Positions 1-6,650 of a stretch of 12,351 bases of DNA are shown here, in pieces (positions within the stretch are counted from its first letter, which is position 1; every line of letters starts with the position of its first letter). Below the pieces are notes generated by a model that had not been told where the DNA came from, ran no database searches, and saw nothing but the letters and a program-made list of their open reading frames with translations. Origin of the DNA: Nitrospiraceae bacterium (lineage in GTDB: Bacteria > Nitrospirota > UBA9217). Made by a program: the position numbers and the translations under genes. The stretch spans positions 1 through 12,351 of the forward strand of contig DMKB01000083.1 in assembly GCA_003454665.1 (NCBI GenBank). Reading direction: 5' to 3'.

Positions 1-1
1 G

Positions 2-454
2 GGACAGAAACGGGGGGTCCAGCTCATTGACTCGCGGACAAAAAAGGAATACGCCGGAACGGACATCCGGTCACTCAGGGGCGGACGCATACCGAACTGC
101 ACCCTCCAGGTATCGCACGTCGACACCTACGATCAAAAAAAGGACCCGAAAACCGGGAAGAGCGTTGCCACCAGCTTCCTGTCTCCCGAGCGGGTGTCGA
201 ACATCTATAAGAAATTGAACAAGAACAAGCGAACCATCGCTTACTGCCAGACCGGGACGCGCTCGACCCTCACTTACATGGAACTGCGGCTCCTGGGGTA
301 CAAAAACCCGGCCAACTATGACGACTCGTGGATTATCTACGGTTCGAATGCACGGTTTCCCGTTGCCGGTGAGCAGAGCATCAACCTTGCGAGGATCAAA
401 AAACTCGAGGATAAAATCAAGAAGCTGGAGAAGCAATTGCAGAAGAAAAAGTGA
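2..454 (+). CDS. Rhodanese-domain sulfurtransferase, 5'-truncated by the window edge
   Basis: The open frame runs in from the left edge, and 150 residues are visible before TGA at 452-454. The visible part is a rhodanese domain: an LIDSR strand near the start, a GGRIP motif (the family's GHIPGA region), and an active-site loop CQTGTRST with the predicted catalytic Cys at bases 245-247. A following NYDDSW matches the YDGSW motif of thiosulfate:cyanide sulfurtransferases. Such enzymes move sulfane sulfur from thiosulfate or a persulfide onto an acceptor via a Cys-persulfide. After the domain comes an unusual C-terminal tail, about 20 residues of Leu/Ile heptads with many Lys (RIKKLEDKIKKLEKQLQ), predicted to be a short basic coiled coil. 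The true start, any signal peptide and any second rhodanese domain lie outside the window. An ATG at 194 is internal to the domain and is not the start. The family call is secure; the substrate is unknown. Confidence 0.88.
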   Translation, partial: GQKRGVQLIDSRTKKEYAGTDIRSLRGGRIPNCTLQVSHVDTYDQKKDPKTGKSVATSFLSPERVSNIYKKLNKNKRTIAYCQTGTRSTLTYMELRLLGYKNPANYDDSWIIYGSNARFPVAGEQSINLARIKKLEDKIKKLEKQLQKKK

Positions 455-485
455 GCAATGATTCTTCAGGTTCCCCCAACAGAGG

Positions 486-514
486 CCGGGTGGATCTCTC
501 CACCCGGGTTTTTT
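486..514 (+). terminator. Rho-independent terminator of the rhodanese gene
   Basis: A perfect 9-bp stem, CCGGGTGGA (486-494) and TCCACCCGG (499-507), closes a TCTC tetraloop. It is followed by one G and six T (509-514). It lies 31 bases after the rhodanese stop. On the other strand there is no T-run after the hairpin, so it does not look like an efficient terminator for the converging dpp operon. Confidence 0.93.
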
Positions 515-650
515 GTGCCGGCTGTTCGCGACAGGCGCGGGGGCAACGGGCGTATCCGCCGGCGCTTCAGTCCTCGACTGGAGAACACCCGTGTACAGGA
601 GCGTTATGTCAAATCAGGAATGCACAATGAGATCGAAGGGGGAGAGGCAT
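515..650. other. Convergent intergenic spacer, no gene seen
   Basis: This stretch lies between the rhodanese terminator and the dppF stop. Open frames cross it but show no family motif and run on into antisense of dppF. It holds a small inverted repeat (CAGTC, 568-572, with GACTG, 576-580) without a T-run on either strand. It also has a loose 7-base periodicity at 612-632 (AATCAGG, AATGCAC, AATGAGA) that recalls the repeats in the dpp spacers. No terminator for dppF was found here. Confidence 0.5.
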
Positions 651-1661
651 TTACAGCGGAAAGTGACACGCTACCTGGTGGCCGTCACCGACGTCGCGAA
701 GCTGCGGTTCTGAGGCGGGATCCGTACAGACCCTGGGGTATTCCTTCGATTCATAGACCGGACAGCGCGGGGCAAACCGGCAGCCTGCATAGGCCCGCTC
801 GAAATCAAAAACCCCCCATATCCCCGACTGCACATTGCGAACAGCGCTGGACGCTTCTTTACTCTGCTTCCCGACGAGGGAAGACCACAGGATGTGGGTA
901 TAGGGGTGACGCGGCGCCGTTGCAATGCGGCCTGCGAGACCCATTTCCACGACCTTGCCCAGGTACATAACCGCCACCTTGTGGCTGATCAGTTCCACCA
1001 CGCGCAGGTCATGGGAAATAAAGAGGTAAGAAAGCCCGAGGTGCTTTTGTAAATCACGCAGCAGGTTTACCACCTGCGCCTGAATGGAGACGTCGAGGGC
1101 GCTCGTCGGCTCGTCGGCGATGATAAATCGAGCTCCCACGGAGAGCACGCGGGCAATCCCCACTCTCCGCTTCTCTCCTCCCGAAAGCTCGTGGGGAAAA
1201 TTGGAGAGTTTGCTTCTCTTGAGATTGACCTGTTCGAGGAGCTCGCCGATCCGACCGTCTATCTCCTCGTCGGTTATATCGTGGTGGACCTTGATTGCTT
1301 CTCTCAGAATATCGCGGATGCGCATCTTGGGATTGAGCGCGGCATCAAGGTCCTGGAAAATCATCTGCATCTCGCTTCTGAGCTTCCGGAGTTCCTCCGA
1401 CGGCATGGCGGTAACATCTTTCCCGTCAAAGAGGATCTTCCCTGCAGTCGGTTTTTCCAGCCGAAGGATCGTCCTGCCGATCGTCGTCTTGCCGCAGCCC
1501 GATTCTCCCACGAGGCCGACGGTTTCGTTCTCTTTGAGGTAAAAGCTCACCCCGTCCACCGCAGGAATCGACCGCTCCTGCTCCTTGAACGCAGAGAGCA
1601 GTGTTTTGCGGGCGGTGAAGTGTTTCTTCAGGTCTACAACTTCGAGTATTGTCTTCGCCAT
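651..1661 (-). CDS. dppF: Dipeptide/oligopeptide ABC transporter ATP-binding protein (DppF/OppF family)
   Basis: This 336-residue ATPase subunit would sit on the cytoplasmic face of the importer and pair with DppD. Visible motifs are Walker A GESGCGKT (52-59), Q-loop Gln103 in IFQDLDAALNP, ABC signature LSGGEKRR (159-166), Walker B IIADEP (180-185, with Glu184) and switch His217 in ISHDL. The C-terminal oligopeptide-transporter extension keeps RHPYT (251-255) and four cysteines (294, 300, 312, 332), the pattern linked to a [4Fe-4S] cluster in this family. I chose the ATG at 1661 (MAKTILEV) because AAGGA (1667-1671) sits five bases upstream. A longer frame starting at 1685 would add eight residues with no ribosome site. 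It is the last gene of the - strand cluster, 138 bases after dppD, with a repeat element between. The Q-loop is slightly unusual, with Leu-Asp where Pro-Tyr is common. Peptide specificity cannot be read from an ATPase; the dpp name rests on family and order. Confidence 0.92.
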   Translation of the reverse strand: MAKTILEVVDLKKHFTARKTLLSAFKEQERSIPAVDGVSFYLKENETVGLVGESGCGKTTIGRTILRLEKPTAGKILFDGKDVTAMPSEELRKLRSEMQMIFQDLDAALNPKMRIRDILREAIKVHHDITDEEIDGRIGELLEQVNLKRSKLSNFPHELSGGEKRRVGIARVLSVGARFIIADEPTSALDVSIQAQVVNLLRDLQKHLGLSYLFISHDLRVVELISHKVAVMYLGKVVEMGLAGRIATAPRHPYTHILWSSLVGKQSKEASSAVRNVQSGIWGVFDFERAYAGCRFAPRCPVYESKEYPRVCTDPASEPQLRDVGDGHQVACHFPL

Positions 1662-1677
1662 AAAAGTCCTTATGAAT

Positions 1678-1790
1678 ATAACCACGGATAAACACAGGTA
1701 AACACCGTCAAGCTAAACCAGTACATTCTTTTTTTCTGTGTTCATCTGTGTCGCCTGGGGGCGCCTACTTCCAGGCATCTGTGGTTTCAC
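1678..1790. repeat. Inverted element of about 10-base units in the dppD-dppF spacer
   Basis: The left arm (1678-1706) holds tandem units ACGGATAAAC, ACAGGTAAAC and ACCGTCAAGC, preceded by AACC. The right arm (about 1733-1787) is its imperfect reverse complement: CTGTGTTCATCTGTGT, then CATCTGTGGTTTC. The right arm is interrupted at about 1751-1775 by an extra piece that forms its own hairpin (GCCTGG 1753-1758 with CCAGGC 1771-1776). A seven-T run at 1729-1735 lies between the arms. I recall similar AACCACAGATGAACACAG-type repeats between genes in other environmental bacteria. No protein is encoded. Confidence 0.7.
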
Positions 1791-1799
1791 GCTTCTTCC

Positions 1800-2897
1800 C
1801 TATTCAAAATACAGCCAGCACCGGACGCGGTGACCGGGGGATATCTCGCGAAGATCAGGTTCATGAGACTCGCATTTTTTCCGGATCGCGTCCGTTACCC
1901 TGTTGCACCGGGAATAAAACCGGCAGCCGAGAGGAATGTTGATGGTATCAAGCACATCCCCCTCGATGGCCTGCAGATACCCTTTTTCTTTGATATTCTG
2001 TTCGCTCGGAATGGAGGTCAGAAGCGCCGTCGTATAGGGATGCTTCGATTCAAATGCCGTCGCCAGAATATCCCGCGCCGGACCGCATTCCACCACGGTA
2101 CCGCCGTACATCACGGCAACACTGTCCGAAAGTCGGGAAATAACGCTGATGTCGTGGCTGATGAGCATGGTCGTCGTGCCGAGCTCACCTTTGAGTTCCA
2201 CGAGCAGATCGACAATCTTCGACTGAATGGTGGCATCAAGGCCTGTTGTCGGCTCGTCGGCAATGAGCAGCGACGGCTCACAGGCAAGGGCCATTGCGAT
2301 CATGGCCCTCTGGCACATGCCGCCGGAAAGACCGTAGGGGTAGTTCGTCAACCGGAGACGGGGCGAGTCGATCTTCACCTGCTTGAGCCAGTACGCGGCG
2401 CGGTCTTCCGCCTCAAGGGGGTCCTTGGTTTTCGTGTGGAGCCGGATTGCTTCGGTAATCTGCTTACCCACCGTTGTGAAAGGATTCATCGATGCCTTGG
2501 GGTTCTGAAAGATCATGGCAATTTCCTTGCCGCGAATCTTGTGCATAATCCGGTCGGAGTGCTTTTCCCATCCAACGACATTCTTGCTCACATGCATGAC
2601 CTTGCCGTCCTGTTCGGTGAGCTTTACATAGTTCTCCAGACCCTGAAGCAGGTTTTTCTGAACCCCGTTGGTCTGGAAAGCAATCGTGCCGCTGATGACC
2701 CCGGGACCGGCGCTTATCAGACCCATGGTCGAAAGCGCCGTAATGCTCTTGCCGCTGCCGCTCTCGCCCACGACGCCAAGTGTCTCTCCCCGCGCGATCT
2801 CGAGGTTGACGCCGTCGACGGAACGGATGAATGCCTGCTTGCTCTGCGAATAAAAATACGTGCGCAGATTCTCTATTTTCAGGAGCGGCGCGTCCAT
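1800..2897 (-). CDS. dppD: Dipeptide/oligopeptide ABC transporter ATP-binding protein (DppD/OppD family)
   Basis: This 365-residue ATPase is the expected partner of DppF in a heterodimeric motor. Motifs are Walker A GESGSGKS (44-51), Q-loop Gln131 in IFQNPKASMNP, signature LSGGMCQRA (190-198), Walker B LLIADEP (210-216, Glu215) and His248 in ISHD. The C-terminal extension has HPYTTALL and cysteines 325, 331, 342 and 360, spaced almost as in DppF, fitting the iron-sulfur module of these ATPases. Walker A to Q-loop spans about 80 residues, against about 44 in the neighbouring DppF; the extra residues lie at about 71-122. The start is ATG at 2897, which overlaps the dppC stop as TAATG, with AGAGG (2906-2910) eight bases upstream, so translational coupling to dppC is likely. 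A longer frame to 3053 only runs antisense-like through dppC and is not used. Family assignment is firm; the substrate is not determined. Confidence 0.93.
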   Translation of the reverse strand: MDAPLLKIENLRTYFYSQSKQAFIRSVDGVNLEIARGETLGVVGESGSGKSITALSTMGLISAGPGVISGTIAFQTNGVQKNLLQGLENYVKLTEQDGKVMHVSKNVVGWEKHSDRIMHKIRGKEIAMIFQNPKASMNPFTTVGKQITEAIRLHTKTKDPLEAEDRAAYWLKQVKIDSPRLRLTNYPYGLSGGMCQRAMIAMALACEPSLLIADEPTTGLDATIQSKIVDLLVELKGELGTTTMLISHDISVISRLSDSVAVMYGGTVVECGPARDILATAFESKHPYTTALLTSIPSEQNIKEKGYLQAIEGDVLDTINIPLGCRFYSRCNRVTDAIRKKCESHEPDLREISPGHRVRCWLYFE

Positions 2898-3790
2898 TAT
2901 CTTCCCCTCTTGCCTTCGAGCATGTTGTTCAGGCCGTCGCCGAGGAGGTGAAAGCCGAGGATGGTAAACAGTATGGCGAGGGCAGGGGCGGTGGACGGCC
3001 AGAATTTGCCCTGCATGAAATAGTTGGCGCCGGACTGGACCATGTTTCCCCACGACGGCATCGGCTCCTGCACGCCGAACCCGAGGTAGCTGAGGCTCGT
3101 TTCGATGAGGATGGCTTCACCCATGCCGAGCGTGGCCTGAATGATGAAGAGCGACCTGCAGTTGTGCCACAGGATGTGTTTGAGGATAATCGTCCTCGTC
3201 GGCAGGCCAAGAGACACAGCAGCCTCGATGAAATTCTTCTGCCTGAGGAAATGGATCTTGCCCTTGATGAGCGACGCCACGACCGGAACGTTCGTCAAAC
3301 CGACGACGATCATGATGTAATAGATGTCCGGCTTGAATGCCGCGATCACGAGCAGGATGAGCACGAGCCGGGGAAACGAGTCCACCAGGTTCGTAAAATA
3401 GGTTATCCCTGTATCGAACCGCCCGCCGCGGTAGCCCGCGAGTACGCCGAGGACCGTGCCGAAGGAGAGTGAAATGGCGATCGCCAGCAACCCGGGCAGG
3501 AAATACGCCTGAATGCCCAGGATCAGCCGTGAGAGCATGTCCCTGCCGAGAAAGTCCGTTCCGAGCAGGTGCCCCGAGGTACCGGGGCTGGCCATCATGA
3601 GGTCAAGGTTGAGGGCCTGGGGGTCGTGCGGCATGAGATTGAACATACCCAGGACGTAGGACAAAATGACGAGCGAAACGATGAGCAGGCCGTAACTCAC
3701 GTACACGAGGTCGACGGTGTCCGCCTTTTTCCAGAACGGCAGGTTGGAAAACTCACCGATCTCGCCTGATATTTGAGAATAACTCTTCAT
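2897..3790 (-). CDS. dppC: Dipeptide/oligopeptide ABC transporter permease (DppC/OppC family)
   Basis: This 297-residue inner-membrane permease forms half of the translocation channel with DppB. A hydrophilic N-terminus (about 1-28) precedes the first membrane helix (about 29-50). The family motif HLLGTDFLGRD (74-84) is present. Further hydrophobic segments lie at about 97-119, 141-170 and 264-284. The coupling EAA loop is at 189-205 (EAAVSLGLP and following), and SYLGFGVQEPMPSWG (234-248) is a near-invariant stretch of this subfamily. Length is typical. Start ATG at 3790 has a modest ribosome site, GGTGA (3798-3802), seven bases upstream. The TAA stop shares its last base with the dppD start. 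It lies 125 bases downstream of dppB, an unusually wide gap for two channel subunits, filled by a repeat element. Confidence 0.94.
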   Translation of the reverse strand: MKSYSQISGEIGEFSNLPFWKKADTVDLVYVSYGLLIVSLVILSYVLGMFNLMPHDPQALNLDLMMASPGTSGHLLGTDFLGRDMLSRLILGIQAYFLPGLLAIAISLSFGTVLGVLAGYRGGRFDTGITYFTNLVDSFPRLVLILLVIAAFKPDIYYIMIVVGLTNVPVVASLIKGKIHFLRQKNFIEAAVSLGLPTRTIILKHILWHNCRSLFIIQATLGMGEAILIETSLSYLGFGVQEPMPSWGNMVQSGANYFMQGKFWPSTAPALAILFTILGFHLLGDGLNNMLEGKRGR

Positions 3791-3824
3791 AAACTCATCA
3801 CCGCGTCGGGCAGCGGGCCGATGC

Positions 3825-3914
3825 TTGGGGAATCAATGTCCTTTGCATGCCCCCGCCCGCTGCACCTCGCTTCCTTCACACTCCGCACTCCGCAATCCGC
3901 ATTCCCCAATTGCC
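3825..3914. repeat. Inverted repeat element with 7-base tandem units (dppB-dppC spacer)
   Basis: TTGGGGAAT (3825-3833) and ATTCCCCAA (3901-3909) are perfect 9-bp inverted arms. The right side is a degenerate heptamer array: ACTCCGC (3880-3886), ACTCCGC (3887-3893), AATCCGC (3894-3900), ATTCCCC (3901-3907) and AATTGCC (3908-3914). It abuts the dppB stop codon. The 9-mer GGGGAATCA at 3827-3835 recurs in two other spacers of this cluster. Confidence 0.72.
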
Positions 3915-3915
3915 T

Positions 3916-4872
3916 CTATTCCTGTGACGCCCTCGGATTCACCACGACATACACGACCCGCTGGAACATACTGCCCATGCGGACGAAGACCGCCGCCAGA
4001 ATGGCGATACCCATGATGACGGGAAAGTCCCGGTCCTGCGCCGCCTGCCACGCCATCCTTCCCATTCCCGGCCAGTTGAACACCTGCTCCACGATCACCG
4101 CACCGCCGAGAATGAAGGGGATCTTGGCAGCAATCATCTCGGTCACCGGGATGAGCAGGCCTTCTTTAAAGGAGTGCTTCCAGACAGATGCCCCCTTGGC
4201 CCGGGCCGTCCGGATATAATCTTCGGACATCACCCTGCCCATCTCGTCGCGCAGATAGCGGATGACCTCACTCGTCGTGCCGTTGCCGATCCCAAGAACG
4301 AAGATAGGAAGCAGGGAATAGAGCCAGCTGAATTTTGCGCCCGTCCCGGAGAACACCGGAAAGACATTGAACTTGTGCATGAAAAAGTAGATAAAAATGT
4401 AGCCGAGCCAGAATACCGGCAGGGCTGAGATCACGTAGGCGAACATGGTGAGCGGCCACGTGAATACGGTCTCCCCGCGTACCGACGAATACAGGGCAAT
4501 GGGTATGGCTATCGCGAGGGTTACGAGAAGGGAACCGACGGTGAGATACAGCGTATTAATGCCCGTGCGGATCAGTTCTCCCAGTACCGGCAGCCCCGTT
4601 CGTATGGACGTACCGAAATTTCCCTGGAACATGTTGACCAGCCAGGAAACGTACTGGGTATACCATGATGGTGAGACACCCAGTGCCTCTCTGGCGCCCA
4701 TCCGCGCCTCTTCAGAGGCCATCTGCCCCTGAAGGAGGACGCTGAAGGGGTCGCCGGGCGAAAAGTAAAGAATGACGAAAACCACGAAACTGACCCCGAG
4801 AAGGAGAAGCGTCGTAATGACGATCTCCCGGGTCATGACAAGGGCTATTGGCTTAACCGCCGACAGTCTCAT
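3916..4872 (-). CDS. dppB: Dipeptide/oligopeptide ABC transporter permease (DppB/OppB family)
   Basis: This 318-residue inner-membrane permease pairs with DppC. The first membrane helix is at about 16-37, followed by the typical FSPGDPF (37-43) and a long periplasmic segment with NFGTSIRTGLPV (85-96). Further hydrophobic stretches lie at about 107-127, 141-164, 183-196, 249-262 and 284-298. The EAA coupling loop YIRTARAKGAS (219-229) and FNWPGMGRM (265-273) are diagnostic. The protein ends NPRASQE, where DPR is more usual. Start ATG at 4872 has GGGGA (4882-4886) nine bases upstream, a modest site. It follows dppA by 50 bases, the expected order for a binding protein and its permease. Confidence 0.94.
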   Translation of the reverse strand: MRLSAVKPIALVMTREIVITTLLLLGVSFVVFVILYFSPGDPFSVLLQGQMASEEARMGAREALGVSPSWYTQYVSWLVNMFQGNFGTSIRTGLPVLGELIRTGINTLYLTVGSLLVTLAIAIPIALYSSVRGETVFTWPLTMFAYVISALPVFWLGYIFIYFFMHKFNVFPVFSGTGAKFSWLYSLLPIFVLGIGNGTTSEVIRYLRDEMGRVMSEDYIRTARAKGASVWKHSFKEGLLIPVTEMIAAKIPFILGGAVIVEQVFNWPGMGRMAWQAAQDRDFPVIMGIAILAAVFVRMGSMFQRVVYVVVNPRASQE

Positions 4873-4922
4873 GGTCGGTCATCCCCGCACTGGATAGTTG
4901 GCATGGCACGCTGAGCGCTCTC

Positions 4923-6542
4923 CTATTTCTGGCTTCCTGACGGGATGAACCAGTCGTCGGCAAAGGAAAAATATTTGTACGGGTGAATCGCAACGTGCCT
5001 GATCTTCTTGTGATACGCAGCGTAGTTCGTCAGCGTCCACAGAAACGTGTAGGGCGCCTCATCGGCAAGAAGGGCGTGCAGTTTCCGGTTGATGGTTCTC
5101 CGCTTCTCATGGTCGAGGGTCAGCTTGCTTTCCACGATGAGGCTGTCGACCTTCGGGTTGGAGTAGCCGCCGAAGTTGTTCTTCCACGATCCGATCTCCG
5201 CGGAATGGAAGAGCGAGGAAATATCCGCTGAATCGTCGAACACCCACGATGCGAAGATAATGTCGAAATCGTGCTCCAGGAAAACGTCTTCCTTCCACGA
5301 CTGCCATTCTTTGAATTCTACTTTTATCGCCACGCCGATATTCTTGAGGTAATTTTTGAAGGCGAGGACAACGCGCTTTACCGCCTCGCTCTCCTTTTCG
5401 ATCGGCACCTTGAGGGTGAGTGACAGTTTCTTTCCGCCTTTTGCCATGATGCCGTCCGAACCCTTCGTGAACCCCGCCTCTTTCAGAAGCGCCATGGCCT
5501 TCTCCGGGTTGAAGCGAAACGGTTTCACCGCCAGGTTATAAGCCCAGCTCCCCGGGGCGAAGGGGCCGGAAATGATCGTCCCCTGCCGGTTGAAGAACGA
5601 GGCGAGCATCTCCTTCCTGTTCACGGCATAGGTAAAGGCCTTCCTCACGCGCTTGTCTCTGAGGAGAGGGTTCCGCATGTTGTACCCGAAGAATGAATAG
5701 GACAGCGCATTGTAGGGCTGGAGCACATACCGCTTGTCTCCCTGGATCTCCGGTATGTCGCGCGGATTCACCAGCACGATCATGTCGATGGCGTTGAACA
5801 TGAGCGCCTGGGTCATGATGTTCTGGTCCGCGAAGGGTTTCGCGACGAACTTGTCGATGTGCGGCCTGCCCTTGAAATAGTTGTCGTTCGCGACGAGGAT
5901 AATCTCCCGGTCGGCCGTGACGTTTTTCAGGATATACGGGCCGGTCCCGATCGGGCTCTGGGCAAAGGGATCTTCCCGCGTCAGGAAATGGCGGTTGCTC
6001 GGGCCGTGGCTCGGAATGATCTTGAAGCTGAACTTGGCAAGGGCGTTCAGGATCGGCCGTTTCAGGGTGAACTTGACCGTGTAGTCGTCGATCTTGGTCA
6101 CCGAAGCGATAAACTCATACCGCACCTTGAGGGGCGTGATGGTCCGGGGGTGCATCATGATCTTGTGCGTAAAGACGACGTCCCCGGCGGTAAACAGCTT
6201 GGCCTCCCCTGCACCTTCTTTCTGATGCCACGTTACGTTCTTTCTCAGGAAGAAGGTATAGGTCCGTCCGCGGTCCGATATTTTCCAGCTCTTCGCCAGC
6301 TCAGGCACGATCTCCTGCTTCTCGTTGATCCCCACGAGGCCGTTAAAAATAAGCTCCGTAAGCCGCAAAGAAATCATCTCGTTGCTCGTAACCGGATCCA
6401 GGGTTGCCGGCCGGCCGTACTCGCCGTAGCTCAACGTACCGCCGTCAGGTCGACCGTCTCTTTTGCTGCCGGCATCCGCAGAGAACGATACTGCGGATAT
6501 CATACCCAGGGTCAACAGCAGAACAAGTAGTTTTCTGTTCAT
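4923..6542 (-). CDS. dppA: Periplasmic peptide-binding protein of an ABC importer (SBP family 5, DppA/OppA-like)
   Basis: This 539-residue extracytoplasmic receptor delivers ligand to DppBC. It has a classic Sec signal peptide: MNRK, a hydrophobic core to about residue 20, and a likely cut after ADA at 22-24. There is no lipobox, so the mature protein should be soluble in the periplasm. Family 5 hallmarks are TLDPVTSNE near 47-55, a LIFNGLV strand (64-70), PELAKSWKISDRGRTYTFFLR (80-100 region), SPIGTGPY (196-203), a YNMRNPLLRDKRVRKAFTYA region (287-306) and a C-terminal YxLW-like stretch near 498-502. Length is usual for family 5. The start is well supported: AGGAGG at 6549-6554, six bases before ATG 6542. 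This family also binds nickel, opines and sugars, so peptide specificity is inferred from order and partners. It follows the TPR gene after 108 bases that hold a repeat element. Confidence 0.93.
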   Translation of the reverse strand: MNRKLLVLLLTLGMISAVSFSADAGSKRDGRPDGGTLSYGEYGRPATLDPVTSNEMISLRLTELIFNGLVGINEKQEIVPELAKSWKISDRGRTYTFFLRKNVTWHQKEGAGEAKLFTAGDVVFTHKIMMHPRTITPLKVRYEFIASVTKIDDYTVKFTLKRPILNALAKFSFKIIPSHGPSNRHFLTREDPFAQSPIGTGPYILKNVTADREIILVANDNYFKGRPHIDKFVAKPFADQNIMTQALMFNAIDMIVLVNPRDIPEIQGDKRYVLQPYNALSYSFFGYNMRNPLLRDKRVRKAFTYAVNRKEMLASFFNRQGTIISGPFAPGSWAYNLAVKPFRFNPEKAMALLKEAGFTKGSDGIMAKGGKKLSLTLKVPIEKESEAVKRVVLAFKNYLKNIGVAIKVEFKEWQSWKEDVFLEHDFDIIFASWVFDDSADISSLFHSAEIGSWKNNFGGYSNPKVDSLIVESKLTLDHEKRRTINRKLHALLADEAPYTFLWTLTNYAAYHKKIRHVAIHPYKYFSFADDWFIPSGSQK

Positions 6543-6548
6543 AACGTT

Positions 6549-6554
6549 CCTCCT
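6549..6554 (-). promoter_or_regulatory. Strong ribosome-binding site of dppA
   Basis: On the - strand AGGAGG lies six bases before the ATG at 6542. It is the best ribosome site in the importer half of the cluster, stronger than those of dppB and dppC. This fits the usual excess of binding protein over permease. Confidence 0.75.
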
Positions 6555-6560
6555 CGAGAA

Positions 6561-6644
6561 GTGCGAAATGGGGAATCACAAACAGGGAATCACCGCTGCT
6601 CTGCAATCGAGCCGGTGTCCCGCACTCCTCATTCCGCGTTCAAC
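6561..6644. repeat. Inverted repeat element with 7-base units (TPR gene-dppA spacer)
   Basis: The left part has GGGAATCAC twice (6571-6579 and 6585-6593), exactly 14 bases (two heptamers) apart. The right part reads ACTCCTC (6624-6630), ATTCCGC (6631-6637) and GTTCAAC (6638-6644). This is the same type of heptamer as in the dppB-dppC spacer and is oriented opposite to the left part. GGGGAATCA (6570-6578) is shared with two other spacers. No T-run follows on the - strand, so this is not an obvious terminator. Confidence 0.68.
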
Positions 6645-6650
6645 AGTTCG

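Noticed and set aside
513..713. Small + strand frame in the convergent spacer
   Set aside because: It begins in the terminator T-run with no ribosome site and ends antisense to dppF.
458..970. + strand open frame starting just after the rhodanese gene
   Set aside because: It runs through the rhodanese terminator and then antisense to dppF; the protein is low in hydrophobic core and has no motif.
1662..1685. Eight-residue N-terminal extension of dppF
   Set aside because: The ATG at 1661 has AAGGA at five-base spacing; the upstream start has none, and part of its sequence approaches the repeat element.
1729..1776. Terminator between dppD and dppF
   Set aside because: The T-run (1729-1735) is on the + strand and comes before the small hairpin. 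On the - strand the hairpin is followed by A-rich sequence, not T.
1830..2951. Long + strand open frame (373 residues) opposite dppD
   Set aside because: It lies wholly antisense to a gene with complete ABC ATPase motifs, has no recognisable domain, and its composition is that of a shadow frame.
2898..3053. N-terminal extension of dppD
   Set aside because: It would overlap dppC by 52 codons with no homology. The TAATG junction and ribosome site support the start at 2897.
3880..3914. CRISPR-like or coding tandem repeat
   Set aside because: The units are seven bases and degenerate, with no spacers between them, so this is not a CRISPR array. No reading frame explains it.
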